From Alkalicoccus saliphilus (lineage in GTDB: Bacteria > Bacillota > Bacilli > Bacillales > Salisediminibacteriaceae), in contig NZ_PZJJ01000016.1 of the NCBI RefSeq assembly GCF_003044065.1, positions 1 to 64,000 of the forward strand: 64,000 nucleotides of DNA, given 5' to 3'. Both the position numbers and the translations under genes were made by a program. The notes under the pieces were generated by a model that did no database searches, had not been told where the DNA came from, and was given only the letters and a program-made list of their open reading frames with translations. Below, piece after piece: positions 8,467 through 16,913 of the stretch. Numbering within the stretch: the first letter of the stretch is position 1; each line of letters starts with the position of its first letter.

Positions 8467-9288
8467 CTAAGATTCAAGTTCAACGATGTCACGTTTTGTC
8501 ATTCGAAGTGCCGTTTCGACACCTTTTTTCAATGTACTTTTTGTCGGAAATTTGCCAAGGTCAATACCGAGGTTGACGATTGTCTGAGCAATTTCCGGAC
8601 GGATACCCACCAGAATGCACTGTGCCCCGACGAGCCTTACCGCTTCGGAAGCCTGAATAATATGATGTGCAACCATTGTATCCACGACCGGCACACCGGT
8701 TATATCAATTAAAACGACCTGCGAGCGGTGTTCAATGACACCGTCAAGAAGGTTTTCCATGATCAGCTTTGCCCGCTCAGTATCAATCGTCCCAACAAGC
8801 GGCATAACACTGATATTTTCAAATACCGGGATTAAGGGAGCAGAAAGCTCTTTTAAAGCCATTTTTTGAAGAAAAACTGTATTCTCCCACGATCCGGAAT
8901 ACTGGTTTACGAGAAGGTTAACTATTTCGTCCACCCACTCTTCGATTTCTTCGATCATGCGGAACTGATCCTCATTATTATCAGTTTCCTGAAAAATAAC
9001 TTTTACGGATACTTTCCGGAATTCCTGAAGACCCCGTGTAATGTAGTTGAGCGGCCATCCCATCTGGATCAGACGCTCGACAAATTGATTCAGCTTTTCA
9101 TCGCTCACTTCGTTTTCTTCCACAGTAAGCAGCAGCTTATGAACAAAATCACGGCTGGTACTTTCGTAAACGGAAGCTGAGATGCTCTGCAGCGACTCAT
9201 CTGTCCGGAATTTTTCGATCTGCTGCATCCAGTCTTCAATAATAAGGTCCTGATGCTGCAGTATATTCTCTCTTACTTTCGGGATCAT
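8467..9288 (-). CDS. rsbR: RsbR (RsbRA type) stressosome sensor
   Basis: 273 residues: an N-terminal non-heme globin-like sensory domain (about 1-140), a linker helix and a C-terminal STAS domain. The two RsbT phosphorylation sites are conserved, Thr170 in GTIDTERAK and Thr204 in VVDTMVAHH (Thr171 and Thr205 in B. subtilis RsbRA). ATG at 9288 with GGAGGAA upstream is preferred over a TTG at 9318 without a Shine-Dalgarno sequence. First gene of the sigB operon; a terminator separates it from mazF. Confidence 0.95.
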   Translation of the reverse strand: MIPKVRENILQHQDLIIEDWMQQIEKFRTDESLQSISASVYESTSRDFVHKLLLTVEENEVSDEKLNQFVERLIQMGWPLNYITRGLQEFRKVSVKVIFQETDNNEDQFRMIEEIEEWVDEIVNLLVNQYSGSWENTVFLQKMALKELSAPLIPVFENISVMPLVGTIDTERAKLIMENLLDGVIEHRSQVVLIDITGVPVVDTMVAHHIIQASEAVRLVGAQCILVGIRPEIAQTIVNLGIDLGKFPTKSTLKKGVETALRMTKRDIVELES

Positions 9289-9471
9289 GACTGTCAATTC
9301 CTCCACTCTCTGCGACAAATTATAAATCTATTATTTCATTGATTAATGGTTTATGCAAACGTTCAACGGGGGAATGGGAGTAAAAGAACCTAAAGAATTC
9401 TGTGACGATTAGAAATTATAGCACATAATGCTGTCACAGCGTCTAAATATGCCTATTCTTACTTATAAAGT

Positions 9472-9507
9472 AAAAAAGGATCGGACAACCACACTTTGTC
9501 CGATCCT
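9472..9507 (-). terminator. Terminator between mazF and rsbR
   Basis: Minus-strand stem GGATCGGACAA / TTGTCCGATCC with a T6 tail, 12 nt past the mazF stop. The rsb operon is therefore likely to have its own promoter in 9289-9470, although none stands out clearly. Confidence 0.8.
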
Positions 9508-9518
9508 CCTGATGATAT

Positions 9519-9869
9519 TTAAAAGTCAATAAGGCCTATACTTATATTTAACGCGTCATTCACTTTTAACATCATATTATCATCCAGCTGCGTAATTTTA
9601 TCCGTCAGCCTCTGTTTATCAATGGTTCTGATCTGCTCAAGTAAAATAACGGAATCGCGGTCAAAACCGTAGCGCTCGGCATCAATTTCCACATGAGTCG
9701 GCAGCTTGGCTTTTTGAATCTGTGCGGTTATAGCAGCAACGATGACCGTTGGGCTGAAACGGTTTCCGATATCATTCTGTATAATAAGCACAGGTCTTAC
9801 TCCACCCTGCTCAGAACCTACTACAGGGGATAAGTCCGCGAAATACACGTCACCACGTTTGACAATCAA
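9519..9869 (-). CDS. ndoA: MazF/EndoA mRNA interferase toxin
   Basis: 116 residues, nearly identical in layout to B. subtilis EndoA ([19 protein letters not shown], then [17 protein letters not shown]). EndoA is a ribosome-independent ribonuclease cutting at UACAU-type sites. The start codon is TTG, as in the B. subtilis gene. The antitoxin gene ends 5 nt upstream, the usual antitoxin-first order. This locus is a conserved part of the alr-ndoAI-ndoA-rsbR neighbourhood, not an acquired toxin island. Confidence 0.96.
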   Translation of the reverse strand: MIVKRGDVYFADLSPVVGSEQGGVRPVLIIQNDIGNRFSPTVIVAAITAQIQKAKLPTHVEIDAERYGFDRDSVILLEQIRTIDKQRLTDKITQLDDNMMLKVNDALNISIGLIDF

Positions 9870-9874
9870 CTCCG

Positions 9875-10147
9875 CTACACCCCGCTTACTAGGCGGTCCA
9901 GCGTGCTTTCAGCCTCCTCTTCAGCTAAAAAGGACTCCGTGGCAATGTTAAGGTTAATCTTCGCCATTTCCATATAGCCTTGCTGCATTGTTTCACGAAT
10001 GTGCTCTTTTTTCTGCTCCTGTACATAGCGTGTAGCTGCATTCTGAATAAAATCGCTGCGTTCCAAGACATCCCCTCCAGTTGAAGCGTCTGGTTCAGTT
10101 GCCAACTCCTTTGGTAAGCTTATCGTCATCTCTTCATTACCATTCAT
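9875..10147 (-). CDS. ndoAI: MazE/EndoAI antitoxin
   Basis: 90 residues. A ribbon-helix-helix N terminus (MTISLPKEL) dimerises and binds DNA, and a C-terminal tail ([15 protein letters not shown], then LDRLVSGV) matches the EndoAI segment that blocks the toxin. ATG at 10147 has GGAGGTG about 10 nt upstream. It would neutralise EndoA and autorepress the pair. Confidence 0.93.
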   Translation of the reverse strand: MNGNEEMTISLPKELATEPDASTGGDVLERSDFIQNAATRYVQEQKKEHIRETMQQGYMEMAKINLNIATESFLAEEEAESTLDRLVSGV

Positions 10148-10297
10148 AGAAAACGAACACCTCCAAACAACTCTCTGCCTGCTTCTTTTTCAAGTCTAAT
10201 CATATCATTTGACACCTTTGACTGCAAACGTCTTTTTTAAGATTCCCGAAATTCTTTCTTATTTTTTTCACAATGAAGGCGTTTTCTCACCACAATT

Positions 10298-11494
10298 TTA
10301 GAGGACCCGATTGTGCACAGCTGCTGTTTTCCCGTCTTTTTTCAATACTCTCGGTACACGGGCGCTTATAATACAGGGTATCTCGTAGCTGATCGTTTCC
10401 AGCCTTGCCGCTATCTCCTCCACTGAAATAAATTCGGTGCCCTGCCCGCCGATAAGTGTAACAAGTGTATCTACTGCTGCAGGATGTTCAAGTTTGATCA
10501 GCATCTGGTCCATACATATGCGGCCTACGATTGGAGACCGCTTCCCATCTACAAGCACGTCCCCCCCCTGGTTTGCCCGTATCCACCCGTCTGCGTAACC
10601 GATAGGTACTGTAGCAATCCATTCTTCTTCTGAAGCGGTATATGTCCGCCCGTAACTGATACTTTCTCCCGCCTGGAGCTTTTTCACGTGAGTGATTCTG
10701 CTGTGCAGCGAAAAAGCTTCTTTCAGTTTGACCGGGAGAAGAGGTTTTACAGCCGGTGAAGGCGCCAGACCGTACATGGATATTCCGACACGGACCATAT
10801 TCAGCCCCGCTTCAGCATACAGAAGTGTACCTGCGCTGTTTGCAGCATGACGGCACGCGACCGGTCTGCCAAGCTCCTCTTCCAGCTCTTCCCCCATACG
10901 CCGGAATTCTTTCAGCTGTTTGAGAGTGAAATTTCGATCGAGCTCATCCGCTGCTGCCAGGTGAGTATACATGCCGGTTACTTTTATCGAGGGCGATGCG
11001 GAAACAGCTGAAGCAAAGCGGCTGATTTCTTCTTTTGATTTCATTCCTATTCTGTTCATACCGGAATCCAGTTTCGCATGGAGGGAGAGAACGGCGCCGG
11101 TTCCTGCCAGCGCATCAGACGCCTCTTTTATCCACTCGTCCTGAAAAGCTGTCAAAGTAATGTCTTTTTCTGCCGCAGTCGGCACGTCCTGCGGTCTCGT
11201 CACACCGAGCACAAGAATAGGTGCGGTAATACCTTTTGCACGAAGATCCAGCGCTTCATCCAGAAGAGCCGTTCCTAAAAAACCGGCTCCCGCTTTCAAT
11301 GCTTCTTCTGCTGTTTCCAGGGCTCCATGCCCGTAGCCGTTAGCTTTAACAACGGCCATAAACTCTATTTTATCCGGCAGTGTGGATTTAATCCCCGCTA
11401 CATTTTCCCGGATCGCATCCAGGTCTACTTCTGCCCACGTGTCCCGGTAAAAAACCGTGGCACTCTCCGGAACTTTCGGCTGATTCACTGTCAT
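10298..11494 (-). CDS. alr: Alanine racemase
   Basis: 398 residues from the ATG at 11494 (AGGAGG just upstream). PLP-binding lysine is in VVKANGYGHG (Lys50); the TIM-barrel half and C-terminal beta domain with SYGRTYTA and GRICMDQ are present. It makes D-alanine for peptidoglycan and teichoic acids. The frame stays open for 58 codons upstream, into the acpS end, but that segment has no homology. In B. subtilis ydcC lies between acpS and alr; only about 140 bp without a gene are found here. Confidence 0.95.
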   Translation of the reverse strand: MTVNQPKVPESATVFYRDTWAEVDLDAIRENVAGIKSTLPDKIEFMAVVKANGYGHGALETAEEALKAGAGFLGTALLDEALDLRAKGITAPILVLGVTRPQDVPTAAEKDITLTAFQDEWIKEASDALAGTGAVLSLHAKLDSGMNRIGMKSKEEISRFASAVSASPSIKVTGMYTHLAAADELDRNFTLKQLKEFRRMGEELEEELGRPVACRHAANSAGTLLYAEAGLNMVRVGISMYGLAPSPAVKPLLPVKLKEAFSLHSRITHVKKLQAGESISYGRTYTASEEEWIATVPIGYADGWIRANQGGDVLVDGKRSPIVGRICMDQMLIKLEHPAAVDTLVTLIGGQGTEFISVEEIAARLETISYEIPCIISARVPRVLKKDGKTAAVHNRVL

Positions 11495-11637
11495 TCCTCC
11501 TCCTGATCCTCTGTTTCTTTCAAACTTGTTCAGCACCGGGTGCTTTTTCCAATCCTGCTGCAGTTCCTTTTTCTTCGTCTTCCGTGAAAAATTTCTGCTT
11601 TTCAGCATGCATCCCGGCTGCTTCATTTCGCAAACTT

Positions 11638-11985
11638 TCAGCGTGTTTCGATAACAACATGAGCACATGCATAGTCTCTGCTGTGGGAAACTGACAGATG
11701 GACAATATTCGTTTCACCTTCGGCTTTCAGTAATGGTCTGCCTTTTTCATCATTTGAAACACAGATATCCTTAAAAGCAAGCTCAGCACCGATTCCACAC
11801 CCGCAAGCTTTGGCATAAGCTTCTTTTGCTGCAAAGCGCCCGGCAAGAAACTCTGTTTTCCGCCTATCATAAAGAGTGTCATACTTCTTTTTTTCTTTAT
11901 CGGTAAGAATACGGGCGGCAAGACGCCCTCCTGTACTTTCGATTCTTTTTAATTCGATAAGGTCAATTCCTATTCCTTTTATCAC
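11638..11985 (-). CDS. acpS: Holo-[acyl-carrier-protein] synthase
   Basis: 115 residues with AcpS motifs GIGIDLIELKRI (Mg-binding Asp), AGRFAAKEAYAKA (Glu-Lys) and LSVSHSRDYACA. It moves 4'-phosphopantetheine from CoA to a serine of apo-ACP. The start codon is GTG with only a weak GGAA upstream; no better start is in frame. Divergent from the rhomboid gene, as in Bacillus. Confidence 0.95.
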   Translation of the reverse strand: MIKGIGIDLIELKRIESTGGRLAARILTDKEKKKYDTLYDRRKTEFLAGRFAAKEAYAKACGCGIGAELAFKDICVSNDEKGRPLLKAEGETNIVHLSVSHSRDYACAHVVIETR

Positions 11986-12133
11986 TTCCAGCCAGCCTTT
12001 CCTTTATGCTTTCTCTTTATATTCTGTGCTAAAATAAAGTCGGTATTATTTTTCTAATTATAAAGGATGTACTGCCGGAACACACGTAAAAAAAGACATT
12101 TTATAAAGGCAGCTTATTAAAAGGTGGGATGAC

Positions 12134-12898
12134 ATGTTTCTTCGCAGTGAAAGCTTTGACGAATATATACGGTCTTATAAAGTTGTAACTGTCCTGATTG
12201 CGATTAATTTATTTTTCTTCGTCTGGACGGGCATGTTTACGTTCCTCGGCGGCGCTGAGATCCGTGCGCTCGGGATCGGAAACAATTTCTTTATTGCCGC
12301 CGGAGAGTGGTGGCGCATCATTACACCGATTTTCCTTCATGGAGGCCTCATGCACGTGGCTTTCAATTCGTTTGCTCTATTTTTATTCGGCCCGGCTCTG
12401 GAGCGGATGCTCGGCGGTCCAAAATTTCTGTTTGTTTATCTCGGCACCGGTATTTTTGCCAACATTGTCTACTTCTTTCTCGGGAGCCCGATGGTTTCGC
12501 ATCTTGGAGCATCCGGAGCTGTATTCGGCCTTTTCGGCATGTACGTGTACATGGTGCTTATGCGGAAAGATCTGATTTCCAGCATGAATTCCCAGATGAT
12601 TACGGTTATCGTTGTGATCGGGGTCATCATGACATTCGTAAACCCGGGGATTAACATCATCGCCCATATTTTCGGCCTGATTGCCGGAGCGCTTATTGCC
12701 CCTGTCGTCCTCTCCGGAGTCCGCTATACTGATCAGTTTGTTTCCAGAAGCGTCCATGATCCGGACGAAATCGGCTTTGATCCCGACCGGTGGCGTAAAA
12801 AAGAAGCGAGAAAAAAGAAACGCTGGTTCTACATCGGCGGTGCTTTCCTGGCTATGGTCACCTTTTTCTTTTTAGTTGACCTGCTCCTGCTGCCTTAA
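12134..12898 (+). CDS. Rhomboid-family intramembrane serine protease
   Basis: 254 residues. The catalytic serine lies in GASGAVFG (Ser127) and the histidine in AHIFGLIAG (His178); HGGLMHVAFNSF is the rhomboid loop and TM2 signature. Six or seven membrane segments are visible, with a basic loop (about 222-234) before the last one. B. subtilis YdcA occupies the same locus. ATG preceded by AAAGGTGG. Substrate unknown. Confidence 0.93.
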   Translation: MFLRSESFDEYIRSYKVVTVLIAINLFFFVWTGMFTFLGGAEIRALGIGNNFFIAAGEWWRIITPIFLHGGLMHVAFNSFALFLFGPALERMLGGPKFLFVYLGTGIFANIVYFFLGSPMVSHLGASGAVFGLFGMYVYMVLMRKDLISSMNSQMITVIVVIGVIMTFVNPGINIIAHIFGLIAGALIAPVVLSGVRYTDQFVSRSVHDPDEIGFDPDRWRKKEARKKKRWFYIGGAFLAMVTFFFLVDLLLLP

Positions 12899-12956
12899 AT
12901 GATCAAGCGGCTGCATGGAGAAAAAACGGTTCATACATGGGTTACACTCACACAGA

Positions 12957-12995
12957 AAGGTTCAGGACAGATAAGGTCCTGAACCTTCTTTTTAT
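12957..12995 (+). terminator. Terminator after the rhomboid gene
   Basis: Perfect 12-bp stem AAGGTTCAGGAC / GTCCTGAACCTT followed by CTTTTTATTTT. Confidence 0.85.
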
Positions 12996-13240
12996 TTTAC
13001 GGTACCGGAGAGTTTGGTGAGAATAGAGATGGATTAGCGCCGGTTTCCTCAGCACCACTGCCACCAGAGTCCAGCCTTCTGATTCCGGAGACTATCTTCC
13101 GGGTACTTTTGAATTCAGCCTCCCTCTGCGGTTCGTCGATCATCTTCCATTGCAATTCTATTAATTTTACAGAATCGCTGCTGTCTTTACACAGAAAACA
13201 ATATGCTTCTTCTTTTTAATTCGATTGGAGGGGGATCAGA
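12996..13240. other. Gene-free stretch
   Basis: No ORF with homology, promoter or stable hairpin was recognised here. It leads into the 21-bp array at 13241 and may hold more decayed units. Confidence 0.4.
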
Positions 13241-13407
13241 GTAATTCTACCAATAATAGAAGGAATACTACCGCCACTTTCCGGAATAGTTCCGACTCCG
13301 CCGGTTATTTCTACCACCCTCCACTTTATTTCTATTAAATAAGGATAATAATTCCAAAAAGGAGCTTAATACTGCCACCTCTCCTCTCATTTCTACCACT
13401 TACCGAG
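13241..13407. repeat. Degenerate 21-bp tandem array, TTCTACC type
   Basis: Eight successive units start near 13241, 13262, 13283, 13304, 13325, 13346, 13366 and 13387. Each holds a variant of AATTCTACCACC about seven bases in: CTACC at 13247, 13268, 13311 and 13393, with GTTCC, CTATT, ATTCC and CTGCC as variants between. Unit length is 20-22 bp. There is no surrounding gene. Units differ too much and are too short for CRISPR. Function unknown. Confidence 0.7.
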
Positions 13408-13431
13408 ACCATACATGTCTTTTCCTTCAAT

Positions 13432-13473
13432 AAAGAAGACCTTCCCGCTCTGGCACAGGAAGGTCTTCTTTAT
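13432..13473 (-). terminator. Terminator after the iron permease gene
   Basis: Stem AAGAAGACCTTCC / GGAAGGTCTTCTT, with T-rich sequence on both sides, just past the permease stop. Confidence 0.8.
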
Positions 13474-13485
13474 TCATTCAATACA

Positions 13486-15144
13486 CTAGTACCGCTTCAG
13501 CAGGTAGTGCAGAGGAATAATCGACACGAGCACAATGAGGAGTGCCCCGGGAGCAGCCTGGTGATATATAGCTTCCGAAGCTTCGTAGTACACCCTGACT
13601 GCAAGTGTATCAAACCCCGGCGGCCTCAGCATAAGTGTTGCCGGCAGCTCCTTAATCGAGCTTACGAATACGAGCGCCCCGCCGGCGAGCACCCCGGGAA
13701 GGATCGATGGCAAAGTTACTTTCAGCATTACTTTCCATGCCGGATATCCAAGGCTCCTTGCAGCTTCGTCCATCCTCGGCGAAACAAGACTGAGAGATGC
13801 CTCACCCGCCTGCATCGCCTGCGGCAGAAAGCGGACGACGAATGCAATAGCTATCATATAAAACGTGTTGTACAGAAACGGAAGGTGATTGTTGAAAATA
13901 AATACCATCCCAAGAGCCACAATGACTCCCGGCAGTGCATAACCAGTGTAGCTCAGTTTATCGATCACTGAAGTAATAGAGGACGGATGTCTCGATTTCA
14001 AATAAACAAGCGGCGTGGCAAGAACCATACAGATCAGTGCTGCCAGCCCGGAAACTTTCACACTGTTCCATGCATATTCAAGGAAATCTGAGTCGATTAC
14101 TCCTGCTCCAGCACCGATAATCGTCCAGTAAACTAATACAAATATCGGCAGGATAACCGCGAGGCTGAAGACAGCTGCCACATAAAAAACAGCAAGCGGC
14201 TTCCATTTTCCAAGACGGAGAATTTCCGGCGGGCGGAATGTATTGGAAGTCTGATAAAATTTATTCTTTCTCCGCGTATAGGATTCGATCCATAAAATAA
14301 TGACCGTCAATACAATCAGCACAAGACTCAATACAGAAGCTGAAGGGATATCGAATCCGGCCCGCTGGTAATAAATCGCCGCAGTAAAGGTGACATACCT
14401 CATCATGGCAATCGCACCAAAATCAGAAAGCACATAAAGTGAAATCAGAATGGCTCCCGCGCCTATTGCAGGCCGGAGCAGTGGCAGGTTAACTTTCATA
14501 AATATCTGCGACGTGGTCATCCCCTGGGACCTCGCCACCTCTTCGTAGTTACGGTTCATCTTTCGAAGCGAAGCGCTCGCTATTAAAAAGACATACGGAT
14601 ACGTAAACATCGTCATTACGAAAAACACACCGAAAAATGAATATATGTTTATCGGATAATTTCCGAGCACCTGCAGAAAACCGTCATTCCACAGATCCCG
14701 CATCCAGCCGCTCGGGCCAAACACAATAATGTACGTCACAGCTCCAACGTAGGGAGGAATAACGAGTGGAATCGCAAGCAGCCACTGCCAGACTCTTCTT
14801 CCCGGAATATCCGTCCGTATAACGAACCAGGCAAGGGAAACTCCAATGACGATTGCAGCTGCAGTTACAGCTGCCGTCAAAGACAGGGTATTCCACATCA
14901 GCCCCGGGATTCTGTCTCCGAGAAGCCGTGCCCAGCTGTCCACCCCGGCACCGATCGAGCGGACAATGACATATATCAGGGGCACAGACATGAGCACCCC
15001 GGTGATTATTCCTATCGTAAGCAGAACAAAACCTGGAGGGTTTCCATTCCAGAGATTTCTCCAGCGTTTCTGAAGAAAGCGCACACCCGAATTGCCGGCA
15101 GTACGTGATGCATTTTTCTGTCTGCTTTCATCTTCTTTCTTCAT
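13486..15144 (-). CDS. Ferric-iron ABC transporter permease (FbpB type, fused)
   Basis: 552 residues from the ATG at 15144 (AGGAGAG upstream). Two tandem binding-protein-dependent transport permease domains, each of about six TM helices (about 45-290 and 330-550). The EAA loops read YEEVARSQGM and MDEAARSLGYPAWKV. This fused organisation is typical of the Fe3+ (FbpB/AfuB/FutB) branch. Downstream of the binding-protein gene on the same strand, separated by a terminator and a 367-bp leader. Confidence 0.9.
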   Translation of the reverse strand: MKKEDESRQKNASRTAGNSGVRFLQKRWRNLWNGNPPGFVLLTIGIITGVLMSVPLIYVIVRSIGAGVDSWARLLGDRIPGLMWNTLSLTAAVTAAAIVIGVSLAWFVIRTDIPGRRVWQWLLAIPLVIPPYVGAVTYIIVFGPSGWMRDLWNDGFLQVLGNYPINIYSFFGVFFVMTMFTYPYVFLIASASLRKMNRNYEEVARSQGMTTSQIFMKVNLPLLRPAIGAGAILISLYVLSDFGAIAMMRYVTFTAAIYYQRAGFDIPSASVLSLVLIVLTVIILWIESYTRRKNKFYQTSNTFRPPEILRLGKWKPLAVFYVAAVFSLAVILPIFVLVYWTIIGAGAGVIDSDFLEYAWNSVKVSGLAALICMVLATPLVYLKSRHPSSITSVIDKLSYTGYALPGVIVALGMVFIFNNHLPFLYNTFYMIAIAFVVRFLPQAMQAGEASLSLVSPRMDEAARSLGYPAWKVMLKVTLPSILPGVLAGGALVFVSSIKELPATLMLRPPGFDTLAVRVYYEASEAIYHQAAPGALLIVLVSIIPLHYLLKRY

Positions 15145-15459
15145 GACAAACTCTCCTGACATAATACGGCTCTTCCGTACAGCATTCCCTCTCCTATTCA
15201 ACCATAATTGAGAAGAACATGCCATACAAGGTATCTGCATTTTATGAACCTTCTCTGAAAATGCAGAGCAGTATGTCTTCTCCTTTACAGTAAAGAAATC
15301 AATGAACTTATTCAGTCACCTGTTCTTCCTGCCATCAAACCGTAATGACGGTCCTGAAGTAAATAATTTAAGCGGTGCTCCGTGCCGTCCCCTGAAGGAC
15401 CATCAGCTCCATTCCGAGGTGTCTTTCATCGGCACGGAGCTTTAACAAATTCCTGCTTT
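15145..15459 (-). promoter_or_regulatory. Leader between iron binding protein and permease
   Basis: No gene is present in this gap. The minus strand can form a long-range stem from GCTCCGTGCCG (15430-15440) and CGGCACGGAGC (15377-15387), 11 perfect pairs enclosing 42 nt. No known riboswitch class was recognised. It may tune permease expression after partial termination upstream. Confidence 0.35.
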
Positions 15460-15461
15460 AA

Positions 15462-15494
15462 AAAAGGACGACCCGGAGTCGGGCCGTCCTTTTC
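15462..15494 (-). terminator. Terminator after the iron-binding protein gene
   Basis: Minus-strand stem AAGGACGGCCCGAC / GTCGGGTCGTCCTT followed by T5. It lies within the transport operon, so expression of the permease may be lower than that of the binding protein. Confidence 0.8.
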
Positions 15495-15511
15495 TATGGA
15501 AACTGCGGGCA

Positions 15512-16639
15512 TTAACGTAGTTCCAGATCCAGTCCGGCATCTTCAATAAGCTGCCTTGTATCCTGGAAGTAGTCACCCAGTTCGCGAAGCGGCATGTTCT
15601 GTACATGCAGCTCACTGAAAGGTACTGCTTCTTCAAATGGAGGATCAAGATCTTCGTTGATCGGTACTTCCAGTGACTCTCCGACAAATGCCAGCTGGTT
15701 TTCTTCCTCGAGTAACCAGTCCATAAATGCTTCTGCATTTTCCTGATTCGGTCCACCTTCTACAAGCCCTGCACCGGCAGCATTAACAATGGCTCCCATT
15801 TCGTCTTCTTCCTGGTCAGCATAAACGAAGCCTACGTTGTTATCAGTCGGCTCTTCCAGCTGCTGATGATAGTAGTAGTTATTGACAAGACCGAAAGCAT
15901 GCTCACCGGCACCTACAGCCCTGCGGATATCTCCGTGCCCTTCAAAAATACCGGAAGCATTTTCCTGAATAGCTTCCACCCATTCCTGTGTTCTTTCGTC
16001 GCCCCATTCATAACGGAGGGCAGATACGTTTCCAATCATGCCTCCATTACCGCCACGGGTAATTGCGTAGCCGTTTTCCACATCGCCATAGGAGTCTTCA
16101 AACAAATCTTCCATTCTGGAAGGAACATCTTCTTCGTCAATCATATCCTGATTGTAGATAAATCCGCGCGCACGTGTGGAAATGGCAACCCATTCATTAT
16201 TATCCGCCCGGTACTGTTCATCGATCGTATCAATATTTTCCGGATCGCTCTCTGCGAGGAGACCTTCCTGGTTTAAGTATTCGAGACCGCCGACATCATT
16301 TGAAATAAAAACATCTGCCTGTACATTGCCGGCTTCCTCCTGAATCTGAAGCGGCTCTGCTTCATGAAGCGCCTGTACTTCCACACCTGTATCTTCCTCA
16401 AATTTGTCGAGAAGCTCATCCACGAACTGCTCGTTACGTGACGAATAAACAACAAGCTCTCCGGACAGGTCTTCTCCTGCAGCTTCTTCCCCACTATTAT
16501 TATCTGCGGCATTTTCCGCTTCGTTATTCTCCGATGTGTTATTTTCACCGGCATTGTTCTCTTCCGCATTGTTCCCGCATGCCGCGAGCAACCCCGCAGC
16601 CGCAATGGAAGTAATAAGTAATTTGTAAGACCTTTTCAC
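15512..16639 (-). CDS. Ferric-iron ABC transporter substrate-binding lipoprotein
   Basis: 375 residues. Lipobox LLAACG gives lipid-modified Cys21, followed by an Asn/Glu-rich linker (about 22-58). The mature domain starts GELVVYSSRNEQFVDELL, characteristic of the FbpA/FutA/AfuA iron-binding family; NNYYYHQQL may include the iron-ligand tyrosine pair. A Fur box lies 74 bp upstream of the start. Works with the permease downstream and the ATPase upstream. Confidence 0.9.
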   Translation of the reverse strand: MKRSYKLLITSIAAAGLLAACGNNAEENNAGENNTSENNEAENAADNNSGEEAAGEDLSGELVVYSSRNEQFVDELLDKFEEDTGVEVQALHEAEPLQIQEEAGNVQADVFISNDVGGLEYLNQEGLLAESDPENIDTIDEQYRADNNEWVAISTRARGFIYNQDMIDEEDVPSRMEDLFEDSYGDVENGYAITRGGNGGMIGNVSALRYEWGDERTQEWVEAIQENASGIFEGHGDIRRAVGAGEHAFGLVNNYYYHQQLEEPTDNNVGFVYADQEEDEMGAIVNAAGAGLVEGGPNQENAEAFMDWLLEEENQLAFVGESLEVPINEDLDPPFEEAVPFSELHVQNMPLRELGDYFQDTRQLIEDAGLDLELR

Positions 16640-16712
16640 TAAACTCCAGCTCCTTATGTTTTAACTTGTTAACAAAATGTGTCCTATGTCTTTCTGTTTT
16701 GAATTTTACTGC

Positions 16713-16732
16713 GAATGAGAATCATTGTCAAT
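16713..16732 (-). promoter_or_regulatory. Fur box before the iron-binding protein gene
   Basis: Minus strand ATTGACAATGATTCTCATTC, close to the 19-bp Fur consensus GATAATGATTATCATTATC. Implies iron-dependent repression. Confidence 0.75.
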
Positions 16733-16876
16733 GAAAATTAGAAAGTATTTCTATTGATATGGCTACGGGAGGGGTTTGTATCACAGCTGGCTTTCAAAAA
16801 TGGCCCTCCCCCCAGTATCAGTCCTGGATGAAAGCAGGAAATGAGAGCCTGGCAGATTATTCAGTTCCAGCAAAAA

Positions 16877-16904
16877 GAACGGCCCAAATAGGACCGCTCT
16901 TAAA
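16877..16904 (-). terminator. Terminator after the iron ABC ATPase gene
   Basis: Minus-strand stem AGAGCGGTCC / GGGCCGTTCT with one mismatch, followed by TTTTTG. Confidence 0.55.
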
Positions 16905-16913
16905 AATGTGCTG

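Noticed and set aside
11520-11717. Small ORF between acpS and alr as a shortened ydcC
   Set aside because: No lipobox or similarity to YdcC; in conflict with the acpS reading frame end.
13241-13407. Possible CRISPR array
   Set aside because: Units of ~21 bp are contiguous and degenerate; no identical repeats with unique spacers and no cas genes.
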